Source of the DNA: Unio delphinus
Lineage: Eukaryota; Mollusca; Bivalvia; Unionida; Unionidae
Assembly (NCBI GenBank): GCA_029339505.1
Contig: JAQISU010000003.1
Span: 15,961,001 to 16,025,000, forward strand
DNA: 64,000 nucleotides
Direction of reading: 5' to 3'
Below, piece by piece: positions 15,846 through 28,752 of the stretch (position 1 is its first letter; every line of letters begins with the position of its first letter). The notes beneath the pieces were generated by a model. That model had not been told where the DNA came from. It did not search any database and saw nothing but the letters and a program-made list of their open reading frames with translations. The position numbers and the translations under genes were made by a program.

Positions 15846-17145
15846 AATGTCATGTCATTAAGAGAGTTGATGTAAACTTTCGTATGCCTCAGATATTGCT
15901 CATGCTTGTTAAATTTAGTAATTGACATTTATTGTCATGTCATTAGGACAGTTGATGTACAATTAATTGTACATGCCTCAGATATTGCTCATGCTTGTCA
16001 AATTTAGTAATTGACATTTATTGTCATGGCATTAGGACAGTTGATGTACAATTAATTGTACATGCCTCAGATATTGCTCATGCTTGTCAAATTTAGTAAT
16101 TGATATTATTGTCATGGCATTAGGACAGTTGATGTACAATTAATTTACATGCCTCAGATATTGCTCATGCTTGTCAAATTTAGTAATTGACATTATTGTC
16201 ATGGCATTAGGACAGTTGATGTACAATTAATTGTACATGCCTCAGATATTGCTCATGCTTGTCAAATTTAGCAATTTACATTATTGTCATGGCATTAGGA
16301 CAGTTGATGTACAATTAATTGTACATGCCTCAGATATTGCTCATGCTTGTCAAATTTAGTAATTGACATTATTGTCATGGCATTTGGACAGTTGATGTAC
16401 AATTAATTGTACATGCCTCAGATATTGCTCATGCTTGTCAAATTTTGTAATTGACATTATTGTCATGGCATTAGGACAGTTGATGTACAATTAATTGTAC
16501 ATGCCTCAGATATTGCTCATGCTTGTCAAATTTAGTAATTGATATTATTGTCATGGCATTAGGACAGTTGATGTACAATTAATTGTACATGCCTCAGATA
16601 TTGCTCATGTTTGTCAAATTTAGTAATTGGCATTATTGTCATGGCATTAGGACAGTTGATGTACAATTAATTGTACATGCCTCAGATATTGCTCATGCTT
16701 GTCAAATTTAGCAATTTACATTATTGTCATGGCATTAGGACAGTTGATGTACAATTAATTGTACATGCCTCAGATATTGCTCATGCTTGTCAAATTTAGT
16801 AATTGACATTATTGTCATGGCATTAGGACAGTTGATGTACAATTAATTGTACATGCCTCAGATATTGCTCATGCTTGTCAAATTTTGTAATTGACATTAT
16901 TGTCATGGCATTAGGACAGTTGATGTACAATTAATTGTACATGCCTCAGATATTGCTCATGCTTGTCAAATTTAGTAATTGACATTATTGTCATGGCATT
17001 AGGACAGTTGATGTACAATTAACTGTACATGCCTCAGATATTGCTCATGCTTGTCAAATTTAGTAATTGACATTATTGTCATGGCATTAGGACAGTTGAT
17101 GTACAATTAATTGTACATGCCTCAGATATTGCGCATGCTTGTGAC
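15846..17145. repeat. 88-bp minisatellite array
   Basis: About 14-15 copies of a unit near 88 bp, most very similar, contain GGCATTAGGACAGTTG, a perfect 18-bp palindrome (TGTACAATTAATTGTACA) and CCTCAGATATTGCTCATGC. The first copy is diverged. It begins about 60 bp outside the Polinton. No coding frame runs through it. Confidence 0.92.
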
Positions 17146-18036
17146 TCTGCAATTAACATTCAGTGTCAGGTTAATAGTGTTATCATAATTTGTACATATT
17201 TATCTACAAATTGCATATTAATTTATGCCTTATTATATACTGTGGAATGACAACCTCTCTCATTTATAAAGTATCCCGGAGTTCGTTTTGAATGCATATT
17301 GATATTAGTTGCAAACTGCCATCAAATAATTGCATTAAACCTACAATTTGAAACAAATTATTTAGCTTGGCGTTTAACACTGAAATTCGTGTTATATTAG
17401 ACGTTTGAAATTTTAGAGGTTTATAATTTTGAGCCTAATAAGTAATCAAGCTGAGACAATTTTATGAAAGCTAATTCAGAAATACACATGTTCAATATCA
17501 GTTTAGACAGTTTTCAAAATAAAATCGAGATCATTCTTGAAAAAATAATTCTAGCTATGGTTTGAGGCCTGTCATAACGCCACACCCGAAGATAAGGCTT
17601 GACAAAACGCCACATTGATGCCAGACACAATGCCAATTTGGTTGTTTTGTGGTCTCGCAAAAATATATGTATATCATATGTTCACTATCTGAGTAAATGA
17701 AAACAAGTTCCAACAATTTTTAAAGCGTGTTTTAGTTCTTGGCCAAATAAGGATCAAGCTGCCTGTAATGTATGGTTGATATCGACTATTAATTGACGGG
17801 TTTCGTTGCAGAGATTAAAGCCAATAGCTCTGACAACTACAGGTTATAAGCCCGCTAAACGATGTACAACATTAATAATTGAACTCTGTGAAAATGCAAT
17901 AAATGTCAGCTGAAACCCAGTTAGAATGAAAACCAATAATAAGTATGAATACTATGAGAACATAAATTGGGCTGGTCAGACAATTGGGGGGGGGGGGTGT
18001 CGTAAGAATTGCAAAGTCTTTAAAAAAATTCATTAG
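17146..18036. other. Spacer without recognised features
   Basis: AT-rich sequence between two minisatellites. I see only a short repeated phrase (ACGCCACA, near 17578 and 17608) and a G run near 17986-17997. Confidence 0.5.
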
Positions 18037-18447
18037 GATCCCATTGTTTACATACAGTCCCTATTGATGAATGCCCAATATCAAATTCCCATTGTTTACA
18101 TACAGTCCCTATTGATGAATGCCCAATATCAAATTCCCATTCTTTACATACAGTCCCTATTGATGAATGCCCAATATCAAATTCCCATTGTTTACCTACA
18201 GTCACTATTGATGAATGCCCAATATCAAATTCCCATTCTTTACATACAGTCCCTATTGATGAATGCCCAATATCAAATTCCCATTGTTTACCTACAGTCC
18301 CTATTGATGAATGCCCAATATCAGATTCCCATTCTTTACATACAGTCCATATTGATGAATGCCCAATATCAAATTCTCATTGTTTACATACAGTCCCTAT
18401 TGATGAATGCCCAATATCAAATTCCCATTGTTTACATACAGTCCCAT
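18037..18447. repeat. 48-bp minisatellite array
   Basis: About 8.5 copies of a 48-bp unit contain ATTGATGAATGCCCAATATC. Because 48 is a multiple of three, long repetitive open frames appear on both strands (for example 171 codons); I do not regard them as genes. Confidence 0.92.
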
Positions 18448-18454
18448 ATAACTC

Positions 18455-18535
18455 ATAATCTCTACAACACAATGGTCTATATTCTATACAACACAATGGT
18501 CTATATTCTATACAACACAATGGTCTATATTCCGA
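18455..18535. repeat. 27-bp tandem repeat
   Basis: Three copies of a unit with CAACACAATGGTCTATATTC follow directly after the 48-bp array. Confidence 0.85.
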
Positions 18536-18539
18536 AAAT

Positions 18540-19130
18540 GTCAGCATACAAATCTAAGCGGTTGTCAATACAAAGTTAAGTGGTAGTCAATACAAAGCTA
18601 AGTGACAGTTCATACAAAGCTAAGAAGCAATCCAAAGCTAAGTGCCCATCCATGCCAATAAAGTGGCAATCCAACGTTAAGTGGCGTTCCGCAAAAAGCT
18701 AAGTGGCAGTCAAAAGCTAAGTGGTAGTCAATGCAAAGAAATGTGGCAGTCGCAAACTAAGTGGTAGCAAATACAATGAAAAGTGGCAGTCCAAACCTAA
18801 GTGGCATTCCATAAGAAGCTAAGTGGTAGTCTATACAAAACTAAGTGGCAGTCGATGCAAAGAACAATGGCAGTCGGAAGCTAAGTGACAGTCCATGCAC
18901 AGAATAGTGGCCATCAATACAAAACTTATTGGCAGTCAATACAGAGCTAAATGGCAGTACAGGCAAAGAAAAGTCGCAGTCCAAAGCTAAGTGGCAGTCC
19001 ATGCAAATAAACGTGGCAGTCGAAAGCTAAGTAGCAGTCCATGCGAAGAAAAGTGGCAGTCATTACCACGCTAAGTGGCATTCCATGAAAATGTTAGTGT
19101 CAGTCCATGCAGTCGAACTCATAAAATGTT
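18540..19130. repeat. Degenerate AAGCTAAGTGGCAGTC repeat field
   Basis: Irregular copies of a core such as AGCTAAGTGGCAGTC are spaced by variable A-rich linkers (AATACAAA, ATGCAAAG). The period is not constant. It looks like an old, decayed minisatellite. Confidence 0.7.
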
Positions 19131-19272
19131 CAAGACAATTCAATAGCATCAAAAATTAGACAATGTCAAACTCATTGTATCATTTAGAAGAATTAATGAT
19201 TTTAACACTTGCTCTTATATCATCCATACTATCTCCTGGAAAAGCAAGACATGTAGAACTAACGACAAACAT

Positions 19273-19472
19273 GAATGTAGCTTATGAATTAATTTAGAGC
19301 AAGTTAGAATGTAGCTTAGGAATTAATTTAGAGCAAGTTAGAATGTAGCTTAGGAATTAATTTAGAGCAAGTTTGAATGTAGCTTAGGAATTCATCTAAA
19401 GCAAATTTGAATGTAGCTTAGGAATTAATCTAGAGCACGTTTGAATGTAGCTTAGGAATTAATCTAGAGCAA
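19273..19472. repeat. ~35-bp minisatellite
   Basis: Roughly six copies of a unit with GAATGTAGCTTAGGAATTAA and TTAGAGCAAGTTT. Between it and the next array (19473-20032) I see nothing recognisable. Confidence 0.85.
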
Positions 19473-20032
19473 GTTTCTACACCACTTGCGCAAGAAAACA
19501 AATTCTTGTAATCACATGGCGTGTCATGTAGTCTTGTTGTCAAATGCTTTTGGTGGCCCGTTTGACAGTCCAGATAAGTCAATGACCACAGCCTTCATCC
19601 TAGACTGAATACGGTAACTGTCAAAAGGAAAGGAATTTTGTTATTATCTATCATGAGGAGTTAAATATTTGAATGTTTAATATGGTGATGATGATACAAA
19701 TAACTGCAACACTGTATCGTTTTCATGTGTCACTCTTTGTTCAGCATATATAATCTTTTCAGTAATTTGCGAATTCATTCTCAGGGTCAGGGCTGTATAC
19801 ATACATTCATATAACGCTTTCATGATTTGGTTATTAAATGTGTTCAATGTATTATTTCGGAACTCAGTGGTAACAGTTTAGGTAAATTCCAATTATTTTT
19901 ATCAAAGTTGAATTATTAATATAAAATTATCAAGTTGTCAACATTAAACGGATCATAACGCTGGCAAGTAAGACCCAAATGATTTTAAGTTCTTTAATAT
20001 TTTGCATATTTGTACTGTCCTAAACACCCCCA

Positions 20033-20525
20033 GATAATCAATCGAGCATTTTATTTTGAAGATATGTCTCTAAAATAATCAATTGAGCATTTTATTTTGA
20101 AGATATGTCTCTAAAATAATCAATTGAGCATTTTATTTTGAAGATATGTCTCTAAAATAATCAATTGAGTATTTTATTTTGAAGATATGTCTCTAAAATA
20201 ATCAATTGAGCATTTTATTTTGAAGATATGTATCTAAAATAATCAATTGAGCATTTTATTTTGAAGATATGTCTCTAAAATAATCAATTGAGCATTTTAT
20301 TTTGAAGATATGTCTCTAAAATAATCAATTGAGCATTTTATTTTGAAGATATGTCTCTAAAATAATCAATTGAGCATTTTATTTTGAAGATATGTCTCTA
20401 AAATAATCAATTGAGCATTTTATTTTGAAGATATGTCTCTAAAATAATCAATTGAGCATTTTATTTTGAAGATATGTCTCTAAAATAATCAATTGAGCAT
20501 TTTATTTTGAAGATATGTCTCTAAA
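20033..20525. repeat. 41-bp minisatellite array
   Basis: Twelve nearly identical copies of a 41-bp unit with AATCAATTGAGCATTTTATT and GAAGATATGTCTCTA. Near-perfect identity suggests recent expansion. The following 500 bp (20526-21026) hold no recognised feature. Confidence 0.92.
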
Positions 20526-21026
20526 GTCTGCTGAAGTAAAATCCTGGTATTGAAAGCTGCATAATTACAATTTGCGGTAAGTTTGGTTGCAATATATACA
20601 AGCAGCTGGTTTAAGTTCTAAGGCTGACGACTCTGACAAACTCTCAGGAATGCTCTAATGCACCATGTTTTCATGTCTTTTGGTAGATTTATTTGATCTA
20701 AAAATTATTATAGTCAAGTTTTATTTACGAACGTCTTAAAACAATTTAATGAAGCAAGACAAACAAAACAATTGAACATGCCTTGAATATCAATTACAAA
20801 CGCTGTGAAATTTTTGTTGTTTATGGCGAACTCATTTTAATGAGCCATGTGGCTGTATTAGCAATATACGACACACAATAAAACATTATACATTAGAAAA
20901 TATATGAATGTGTTTTTAAATTGTAACCTGAATTATATCACTATTGAATTTGATTCAGCCAGTTCATCGTAAGATCACTGCATTTATTTTGCCTAAATAT
21001 TTTATATAAACTATATTGTTTCCTTT

Positions 21027-21487
21027 ACCTAAATGTTTTATTACAGACTTGGAAACATTGTTTTCTTTATATAAATGTTTACCCCAAAAAAAATTACTCG
21101 ATAACATTTCTTGTCTTTATATAAATGTTTAAATATACAGGTGATAAAATTGTTTCCGCTACCTAAATGTTTTATTACGGACTTGATAATAATGTTTTCT
21201 TTACCTAAATGTTTTAATACGGACTTGATAATAAGTTTTTCTTTACCTAAATGTTTTAATACGGACTTGATATTAATGTTTTCTTTACCTAAATGTTTTA
21301 TTACGGACTTGATAATAAGTTTTTCTTTACCTAAATGTTTTAATACGGACTTGATAATAAGTTTTTCTTTACCTAAATGTTTTAATACGGACTTGATAAT
21401 AAGTTTTTCTTTACCTAAATGTTTAAATACGGACTTGATATTAATGTTTTCTTTACCTAAATGTTTAAATACGGACTTGATAACACT
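21027..21487. repeat. 42-bp minisatellite array
   Basis: About eleven copies of a 42-bp unit with CTTTACCTAAATGTTTTAAT and ACGGACTTGATA; the first copies are diverged. A period of three times fourteen codons produces a spurious 146-codon frame. Sequence 21488-22082 has no recognised feature. Confidence 0.9.
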
Positions 21488-22082
21488 GTCATTCTCAAAT
21501 ATGTTTGTACTTGTTCGTTCCAGTTTTACTTACATAAGAAAACCAAAATAAATATACCTCATCAATTCACGGTATTTTTTTTTTCAGTTGAACAAAAGGA
21601 GCCCTTGCCAGCCAAAGTTACAAAACTCTGTACTTGTTTTTCAACTGTGCTATATTATATTTCAGTATGTTTCTGTAGATAAGACAGAAGTGATTACAAT
21701 ACAGAGATGTAAACATGTGCATGGCATTCAGAGTATCAAGCTATGTTCATTTTTAGACTCTGTAATTGCTGGAATCTTTCTTTTAAAACAGATAAATACA
21801 TTCTCATATGCTATTTTAAATATGGTTACCTTTGATATTACCGACAAACATGAACTATATTTGATGATGTATGTTTGGTTCACTATTCGTTTTTGCACTA
21901 CAAAAGTTACAAAGATTTCCATTATATGAGGTAACACTGAAATATTTTTATTTCATATGAACGATTTTTTTACAATGAAGTTGTGTCACCCAACAATAAA
22001 TCAAGAAGTGCATGCTGCAACGTGGTGGTTTCAAAATAGAGGATGTTTGTACGTTTCAGTTAGATGATTCCTGCACTTAGTC

Positions 22083-22550
22083 TTGGCAACTTGTTATCAG
22101 TTAAATTGATATTGACACAACTAAATGAAGGCCTGATGTGTACTACACTTGGTGTCGTGGCAACCAATTATAAGTGAAATTGATATTGACACAACCAAAT
22201 GAAGGCCGGATGTGTACTACACTTGGTGTCTTAGCAGCCTATTATCAGTTAAATTGATATTGACACAACTAAATGAAGGCCTGATGTGTACTACACTTGG
22301 TGTCTTGGCAGCAAATTATCAGTGAAATTGATAATGACACAACTAAATGAAGGCCTGATATGTACTACACTTGGTGTCTTGGCAGCATATTATCAGTGAA
22401 ATTGATATTGACACAACTAAATGAAAGCCTGATGTGTATATACTATAATTGGTGTCTTGGCAGCCTATTATCAGTGAAATTGATATTGACACAACTAAAT
22501 GAAGGCCTGATGTGTACTACACTTGGTGTCTTGGCAGCATATTATGAGAA
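22083..22550. repeat. 74-bp minisatellite array
   Basis: About six copies of a unit near 74 bp with GTGTACTACACTTGGTGTC and AAATTGATATTGACACAAC. Copies vary by a few substitutions and short insertions. Confidence 0.9.
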
Positions 22551-22679
22551 TACATTTATAGATATATTAATAATGACACAACTAAATAGAGAACTAACGC
22601 TTTACTCAGCTTATGCCGTAGATGCTCAGCAATATTTGATTCTTCTGACCCTATATTTGCGTTCTCAGACACTGTGTGA

Positions 22680-22845
22680 CAGAGGCGTAGCTGGGGGGGG
22701 GGGGGAGCAGGGGGGTACATATGTCCCCGGGAGCAATGGGCTTTGAAATATGTTGTAACGGGTAATGGTGATTTTAATGGGTGTCAGAGTTGAGGGGGGG
22801 AATGAATATTGTCCCCAGGTGCCAAACACTCTAGCTACGCCTCTG
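22680..22845. mobile_element. hAT-type MITE
   Basis: It begins CAGAGGCGTAGCT and ends AGCTACGCCTCTG, inverted ends typical of hAT elements. The 8-bp flanks, CTGTGTGA (22672-22679) and CTGTGTAA (22846-22853), agree at seven of eight bases. It is 166 bp with no coding capacity and contains a G12-13 run. Confidence 0.82.
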
Positions 22846-22853
22846 CTGTGTAA

Positions 22854-24060
22854 ATGTCCATAAATTTATGAAACATTGAGAACTGACGCCTTTGAAACTA
22901 ACTGAATATATATGATCATAATCAATGGATCCTGGGAATGGCTTGTGAATTTTTCATAGGCAACGTTGCAGGTAGTTGTAAGAGAGATTTTGATCCTACA
23001 AAAGGGTACGAAGTTGTACGTTTTTATTGATTTTCGCCAAAACAATATGACACATACTAGTAATATTCAGACTGATGGAATTACTATTATCAAAATTACA
23101 GCAATATACTCGCGTGCACACATTAAAATGAATGGGATAAGTTGTATTAGAACCATTGATTTACACCCTTGAAATAACCCAGATTGTTCCAGGTGGGTAT
23201 CGAACTTATGGCTAATTTTGGCAAAATTATAGATAAAATTAGTTACACTCGTGAATCTGCTGATTCATCAAACAGAATCCTGATACGAATGCTAACAATA
23301 ACTCTGAACTTGACCTATTTCAGACTGCATGCAGGTGTTGAACCAGAAACTTCACATATACGCATTGCTCCATGCGTCTTCATATATCAATGGGAAAGAG
23401 AGCTCTGAAATCATTTTCTAAAAACGTCAATTAGTCAGAAACAAGAGCTTTACAGATTTGTAATAACGGATTTGTATTTGAGACGATGAAAAGATTTGTT
23501 TGGTCACTACATCCTAAGTCAGGCATTACAGTGGCCGAAGTTTCGTGCGATGATGCAGACATTAGAAAATAAAATATAAATAGTTTTGGTAATGATTTGT
23601 AAAAGCTGTATAAAATAAAAACGAAGGGAAAGAAATGAAAACACACTAATATATAGGGTCTAACTATTATATTAATAATTTTTTTTCTGGCACATGAACC
23701 TATGATTTTTAAAAAGTGTTTTGCTTATATGACAACTTATGTAAACATTTACGTGATAGTAGCAAATTCTTCCAGAATAAAGTAGCATCCCATAGCACGT
23801 ACACTTGCATTTCCATGCCTGTCCACTTTTGATAAATTTGTATATTAATTTTACTTTTTCCCCAGGTAAGATTAACAGTCTACTCTGCTATTGAAAATAT
23901 TAGCGACAGTTCAGACACCCCCATATAACAAATCTCTCAATGAGCCTAAATGACAGAATAATGCAAATGATGCTTCTGCTATCAGGAAAACTGCATACCA
24001 ATATTATCAGCGTCTATAAATCCACCATGATCAACCCATATGAAATCAAGACAAATTTTA
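22854..24060. other. Spacer without recognised features
   Basis: AT-rich sequence with only short chance open frames; I see no repeat, RNA or protein match. Confidence 0.45.
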
Positions 24061-24099
24061 TGAAGAGCTGGAGACATATCGAAGGCAAACAACTTTATC

Positions 24100-24345
24100 A
24101 TCCTTCGAGTTTTCAATGCTAGAGGCCAACAACCGACTGCTGAACACGACATCCTGATCACCAACAAAGTGTTACGCCAGGCTGTCCGCAACATGACGTC
24201 TTGGATGCACCCACGTCCCAAACACTTGCATCTTCTATGTCATTGTCAGAAGAACGGACAGGCATGATGTCCGAGTGACAACGGTCATACTAGACTGACC
24301 ACAGACTGATACTGTTCAAGCGGATGTTCTGTGCACACTTAAAAT
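24100..24345 (+). pseudogene. Fragment of a non-LTR retrotransposon endonuclease
   Basis: Translation gives HDILITNKVLRQAVRN, TSWMHPRPKH and, after a frame change near 24230, VIVRRTDRHDVRV. This block order (Asn-rich strand, TWxHPRSKH, then VxxRxxDxxDV) is seen in RTE-like LINE endonucleases, which nick target DNA for retrotransposition. It is short, frameshifted and followed by the 51-bp satellite, so it is a dead remnant. Confidence is moderate because of its length. Confidence 0.6.
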
Positions 24346-24371
24346 TATAAAACTTTATCAGGATGAGAGTA

Positions 24372-27215
24372 TTGGTCATCAAACCATTTAATCCATTCAT
24401 TAAGGATCATTAACATCATGATTAGTCATCAAACCATGTAATGCATTCATTAAGGAATCATTAACATTATCATTAGTCATCAAACAATGTAATGCATTCA
24501 TTAAGGAATTATTAACATCCGGATTAGTCATCAAACCATTTAATGCATTCATTAAGGTATTATTGACATCCGGATTAGTCATCAAACCATTTAATGCATT
24601 CATTAAGGTATTATTAACATCATGATTAGTCATCAAACCATTTAATGCATTCATTAAGGTATTATTAACATCATGATTAGTCATCAAACCATTTAATGCA
24701 TTCATTAAGGAATTATTAATCATGATTAGTCATCAAACCATTTAATCCATTCATTAAGGAATCATTAACATCATGATTAGTCATCAAACCATTTAATGCA
24801 TTCATTAAGGAATTATTAACATCATGATTAGTCATCAAACCATTTAATGCATTCATTAAGGTATTATTAACATCATGATTAGTCATCAAACCATTTAATG
24901 CATTCATTAAGGTATTATTAACATCATGATTAGTCATCAAACCATTTAATGCATTCATTAAGGAATTATTAATCATGATTAGTCATCAAACCATTTAATA
25001 TATTCATTAAGGAATCATTAACATCATGATTAGTCATCAAACCATTTAATGCATTCATTAAGGAATTATTAACATCATGATTAGTCATCAAACCATTTAA
25101 TGCATTCATTAAGGTATTATTAACATCATGATTAGTCATCAAACCATTTAATGCATTCATTAAGGTATTATTAACATCATGATTAGTCATCAAACCATTT
25201 AATGCATTCATTAAGGAATTATTAATCATGATTAGTCATCAAACCATTTAATCCATTCATTAAGGTATTATTGACATCCGGATTAGTCATCAAACCATTT
25301 AATGCATTCATTAAGGTATTATTAACATCATGATTAGTCATCAAACCATTTAATGCATTCATTAAGGTATTATTAACATCATGATTAGTCATCAAACCAT
25401 TTAATGCATTCATTAAGGAATTATTAATCATGATTAGTCATCAAACCATTTAATCCATTCATCAAGGAATCATTAATATCATGATTAGTCATCAAACCAT
25501 TTAATGCATTCATTAAGGAATTATTAACATCATGATTAGTCATCAAACCATTTAATGCATTCATTAAGGTATTATTAACATCATGATTAGTCATCAAACC
25601 ATTTAATGCATTCATTAAGGTATTATTAACATCATGATTAGTCATCAAACCATTTAATGCATTCATTAAGGAATTATTAATCATGATTAGTCATCAAACC
25701 ATTTAATCCATTCATTAAGGAATCATTAACATCATGATTAGTCATCAAACCATTTAATGCATTCATTAAGGAATTATTAACATCATGATTAGTCATCAAA
25801 CCATTTAATGCATTCATTAAGGAATTATTAACATCCGGATTAGTCATCAAACCATTTAATGCATTCATTAAGGAATTATTAACATCCGGATTAGTCATCA
25901 AACCATTTAATGCATTCATTAAGGTATTATTAACATCTTGATTAGTTATCAAACCATTTAATGCATTCATTAAGGAATTATTAACATCATGATTAGTCAT
26001 CAAGCAATTTAATGCATTCATTAAGGAATTATTAACATCCGGATTAGTCATCAAACCATTTAATGCATTCATTAAGGAATTATTAACATCCGGATTAGTC
26101 ATCAAACCATTTAATGCATTCATTAAGGAATTATTAATCATGATTAGTCATCAGACCATTTAATTCATTCATTAAGGAATCATTAACATCATAAAGAGTC
26201 ATCGAACCATTTAATGCATTCATTAAGGAATTATTAACATCCGAATTAGTCATCAAACCATTTAATACATTCATTAAGGTATTATTAACATCAAGATTAG
26301 TCATCAAACCATTTAATGCATTCATTAAGCAATTATTTACATCATGATTAGTCATCAAATCATGTAATGCATTCATTAAGGAAGCATTAACATCCTGATT
26401 AGTCATCAAACCATTTAAAGCATTCATTAAGGAATTATTAACATCATGATTAGTCATCAAACCATTTAATGCATTCATTAAGGAATTATTAACATCCGGA
26501 TTAGTCATCAAACCATTTAATGCATTCATTAAGGAATAATTAATCATGATTAGTCATCATACCATTTAATGCATTCATTAAGGAATCATTAACATCATGA
26601 TTAGTCATCAAACCATTTAATGCATTCATTAAGGTATTATTAACATCCTGATTAGTCATCAAACCATTTAATGCATTCATTAAGGAATTATTAACATCAT
26701 GATTAGTCATCGAACCATTTAATGCATTCATTAAGGAATTATTAACATCCGAATAAGTCATCAAACCATTTAATACATTCATTAAGGAATTATTAACATC
26801 CCGATTAGTCATCAAACCATTTAATGCATTCATTAAGGTATTATTAACATCATGATTAGTCATCAAACCATTTAATGCATTCATTAAGCAATTATTTACA
26901 TCATGATTAGTCATCAAATCATGTAATGCATTCATTAAGGAAGCATTAACATCCTGATTAGTCATCAAACCATTTAAAGCATTCATTAGGGAATTATTAA
27001 CATCATGATTAGTCATCAAACCATTTAATGCATTCATTAAGGAATTATTAACATCCGGATTAGTCATCAAACCATTTAATGCATTCATTAAGGAATAATT
27101 AATCATGATTAGTCATCATACCATTTAATGCATTCATTAAGGAATCATTAACATCATGATTAGTCATCAAACCATTTAATGTATTCATTAAGGAATTATT
27201 TACATCCTGATTATT
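24372..27215. repeat. 51-bp satellite array with higher-order structure
   Basis: About 55 copies of a 51-bp unit (ATTAGTCATCAAACCATTTA, ATGCATTCATTAAGG) span about 2.8 kb. A shortened 49-bp variant punctuates the array at intervals of 202, 253, 253, 406, 457 and 567 bp, all one 49-bp plus a whole number of 51-bp units. Because 51 is 17 codons, the minus strand reads as repeated 17-residue units (LMNALNGLMTNxDVNN), each block ending NHD-stop at the short unit. I take this as satellite, not protein. An older, more variable zone lies at about 26150-27000. Confidence 0.95.
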
Positions 27216-28656
27216 CAAACTCGGGCTTGTAGTTGAAGCATATCACACCTAATTGTATAAATGCAAAGTGGTTCAAACGGAAAGTAAAATACCCACTTTA
27301 TTAAATTGTTACCTATAACTCTTTAGAGGTCTTGCTCAGAATAAATGTGCATCCACAGGATGAATGGCGTTAGATGACTGAGGGTCTTCATCCTGTTTTC
27401 GTGTTTCCTGGATGTGCTGTGCCAAGAGATATGTGTTTTCTTATGCATTTTAAGTCAAATGGCAAGGCTGTGCTTTGGCCAGTAATCTGTAAATAAATTA
27501 TTAAATGAGAGTCTTGTAATCAAAATTGTCCAAAATAGTGCATGATAGTGCAAATTAGTATATGAAAATGGCATGCCTGTTACCACGCCATCTTTGATCT
27601 TCTAACAATATTAGCTCGATCGTAGAATCTTAGGTCGTTAGCCTTGATATATTTCAGAAATTGGAAATAGACGTGCGCTCAAATGTGTCCCAAGGACACA
27701 GATCTCCTCCTAATACCTATCCAACCACACGAAAAAAAAAACATTTTATGGCACACCAGCTCCAATTACTATTGATATATCAGAAGAGTAAAACGGATGC
27801 AGATCATTTTCAGCAGGTAGTATTCAAACTATTCTGATTCATGCTGTAATTTGTTTTAAAATGTTCTCAGAGATGGTGTTAGTACCGGAACACCATATTT
27901 TAGATGAATATTACAGAAATGACCGAATATAGGCAATATAGTTTTTACCACAGCTGCCCAATTTGCATAGATACATAACTGAGTATATGTTCAGCACGGT
28001 TGCTCCTAGAGCTACTGAATGATAAGATAATTGCAAGATGTCAATGTTATGTCATAAAGCGAATTATTTTCACCTGAAATGTAAGGTCTGGTATGTATAA
28101 TCGAGTTTACAGTTGTTGAAAAATGACTCATTCAGTTTTAGATGGATTATAACCAGCAAGAAAATGATTCGCCCCAATCTGATAACATTTAGTTTAATAC
28201 GTTTATAATTAAACGTGGATCAAGTGATATGAATTGTAAAGAGAATCGTCTTCATACAATATAACCGTTGGTTTTCCATTTTCACCTTTATCATTAATGC
28301 ATAGAAATAAAGTGACCTAATACTGATCTCTGGGCTACACCTGAAGTTCATGTCCGACATTTTAAGAACTCAGTTCTTGTTCTGCCTCATTGAGTCATGT
28401 TTGCTCACTGATCGTATATCATGCCAACAATTTATATTGATTCAAAAGCTTTTCAGTTTATGAATAAATTTCTTATCAAATACCTCTTCATGTCTCATTG
28501 GAAACAATGCAAGAAATGTCTCTTCGGCCTTTGTGCTTAAATTATCATGTATAAAAAGAAACTGATATTTATAAAGACAATTGTTTTCATAGAACTGAAT
28601 TTACGTATATCTAAGGACTAAGACTAATTAATCAAACTGATGCTGCTGTTACTACA

Positions 28657-28660
<4 letters not shown>
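27216..28660. other. Spacer without recognised features
   Basis: AT-rich non-coding sequence. There is no long open frame, tandem repeat or recognised element. Confidence 0.45.

Positions 28661-28661
<1 letters not shown>

Positions 28662-28750
<89 letters not shown>
28662..28750. repeat. (TA)n microsatellite
   Basis: About 44 uninterrupted TA dinucleotides. The 900 bp after it (28751-29640) show no recognised feature. Confidence 0.97.

Positions 28751-28752
<2 letters not shown>

Noticed and set aside
18064..18579. 171-codon frame with repeated LLMNAQYQIP units
   Set aside because: Product of the 48-bp minisatellite; the opposite strand is open too.
21111..21551. 146-codon frame with repeated FSLPKCFNTDLI units
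   Set aside because: Product of the 42-bp minisatellite.
24400..27106. Series of minus-strand frames encoding 17-residue LMNALNGLMTN repeats
   Set aside because: They follow from a 51-bp satellite period that is a multiple of three; no start context, signal or unique domain supports a protein.
15846..27215. Possible CRISPR arrays
   Set aside because: Repeats are directly adjacent without unique spacers, no cas genes are present, and the window is animal DNA.
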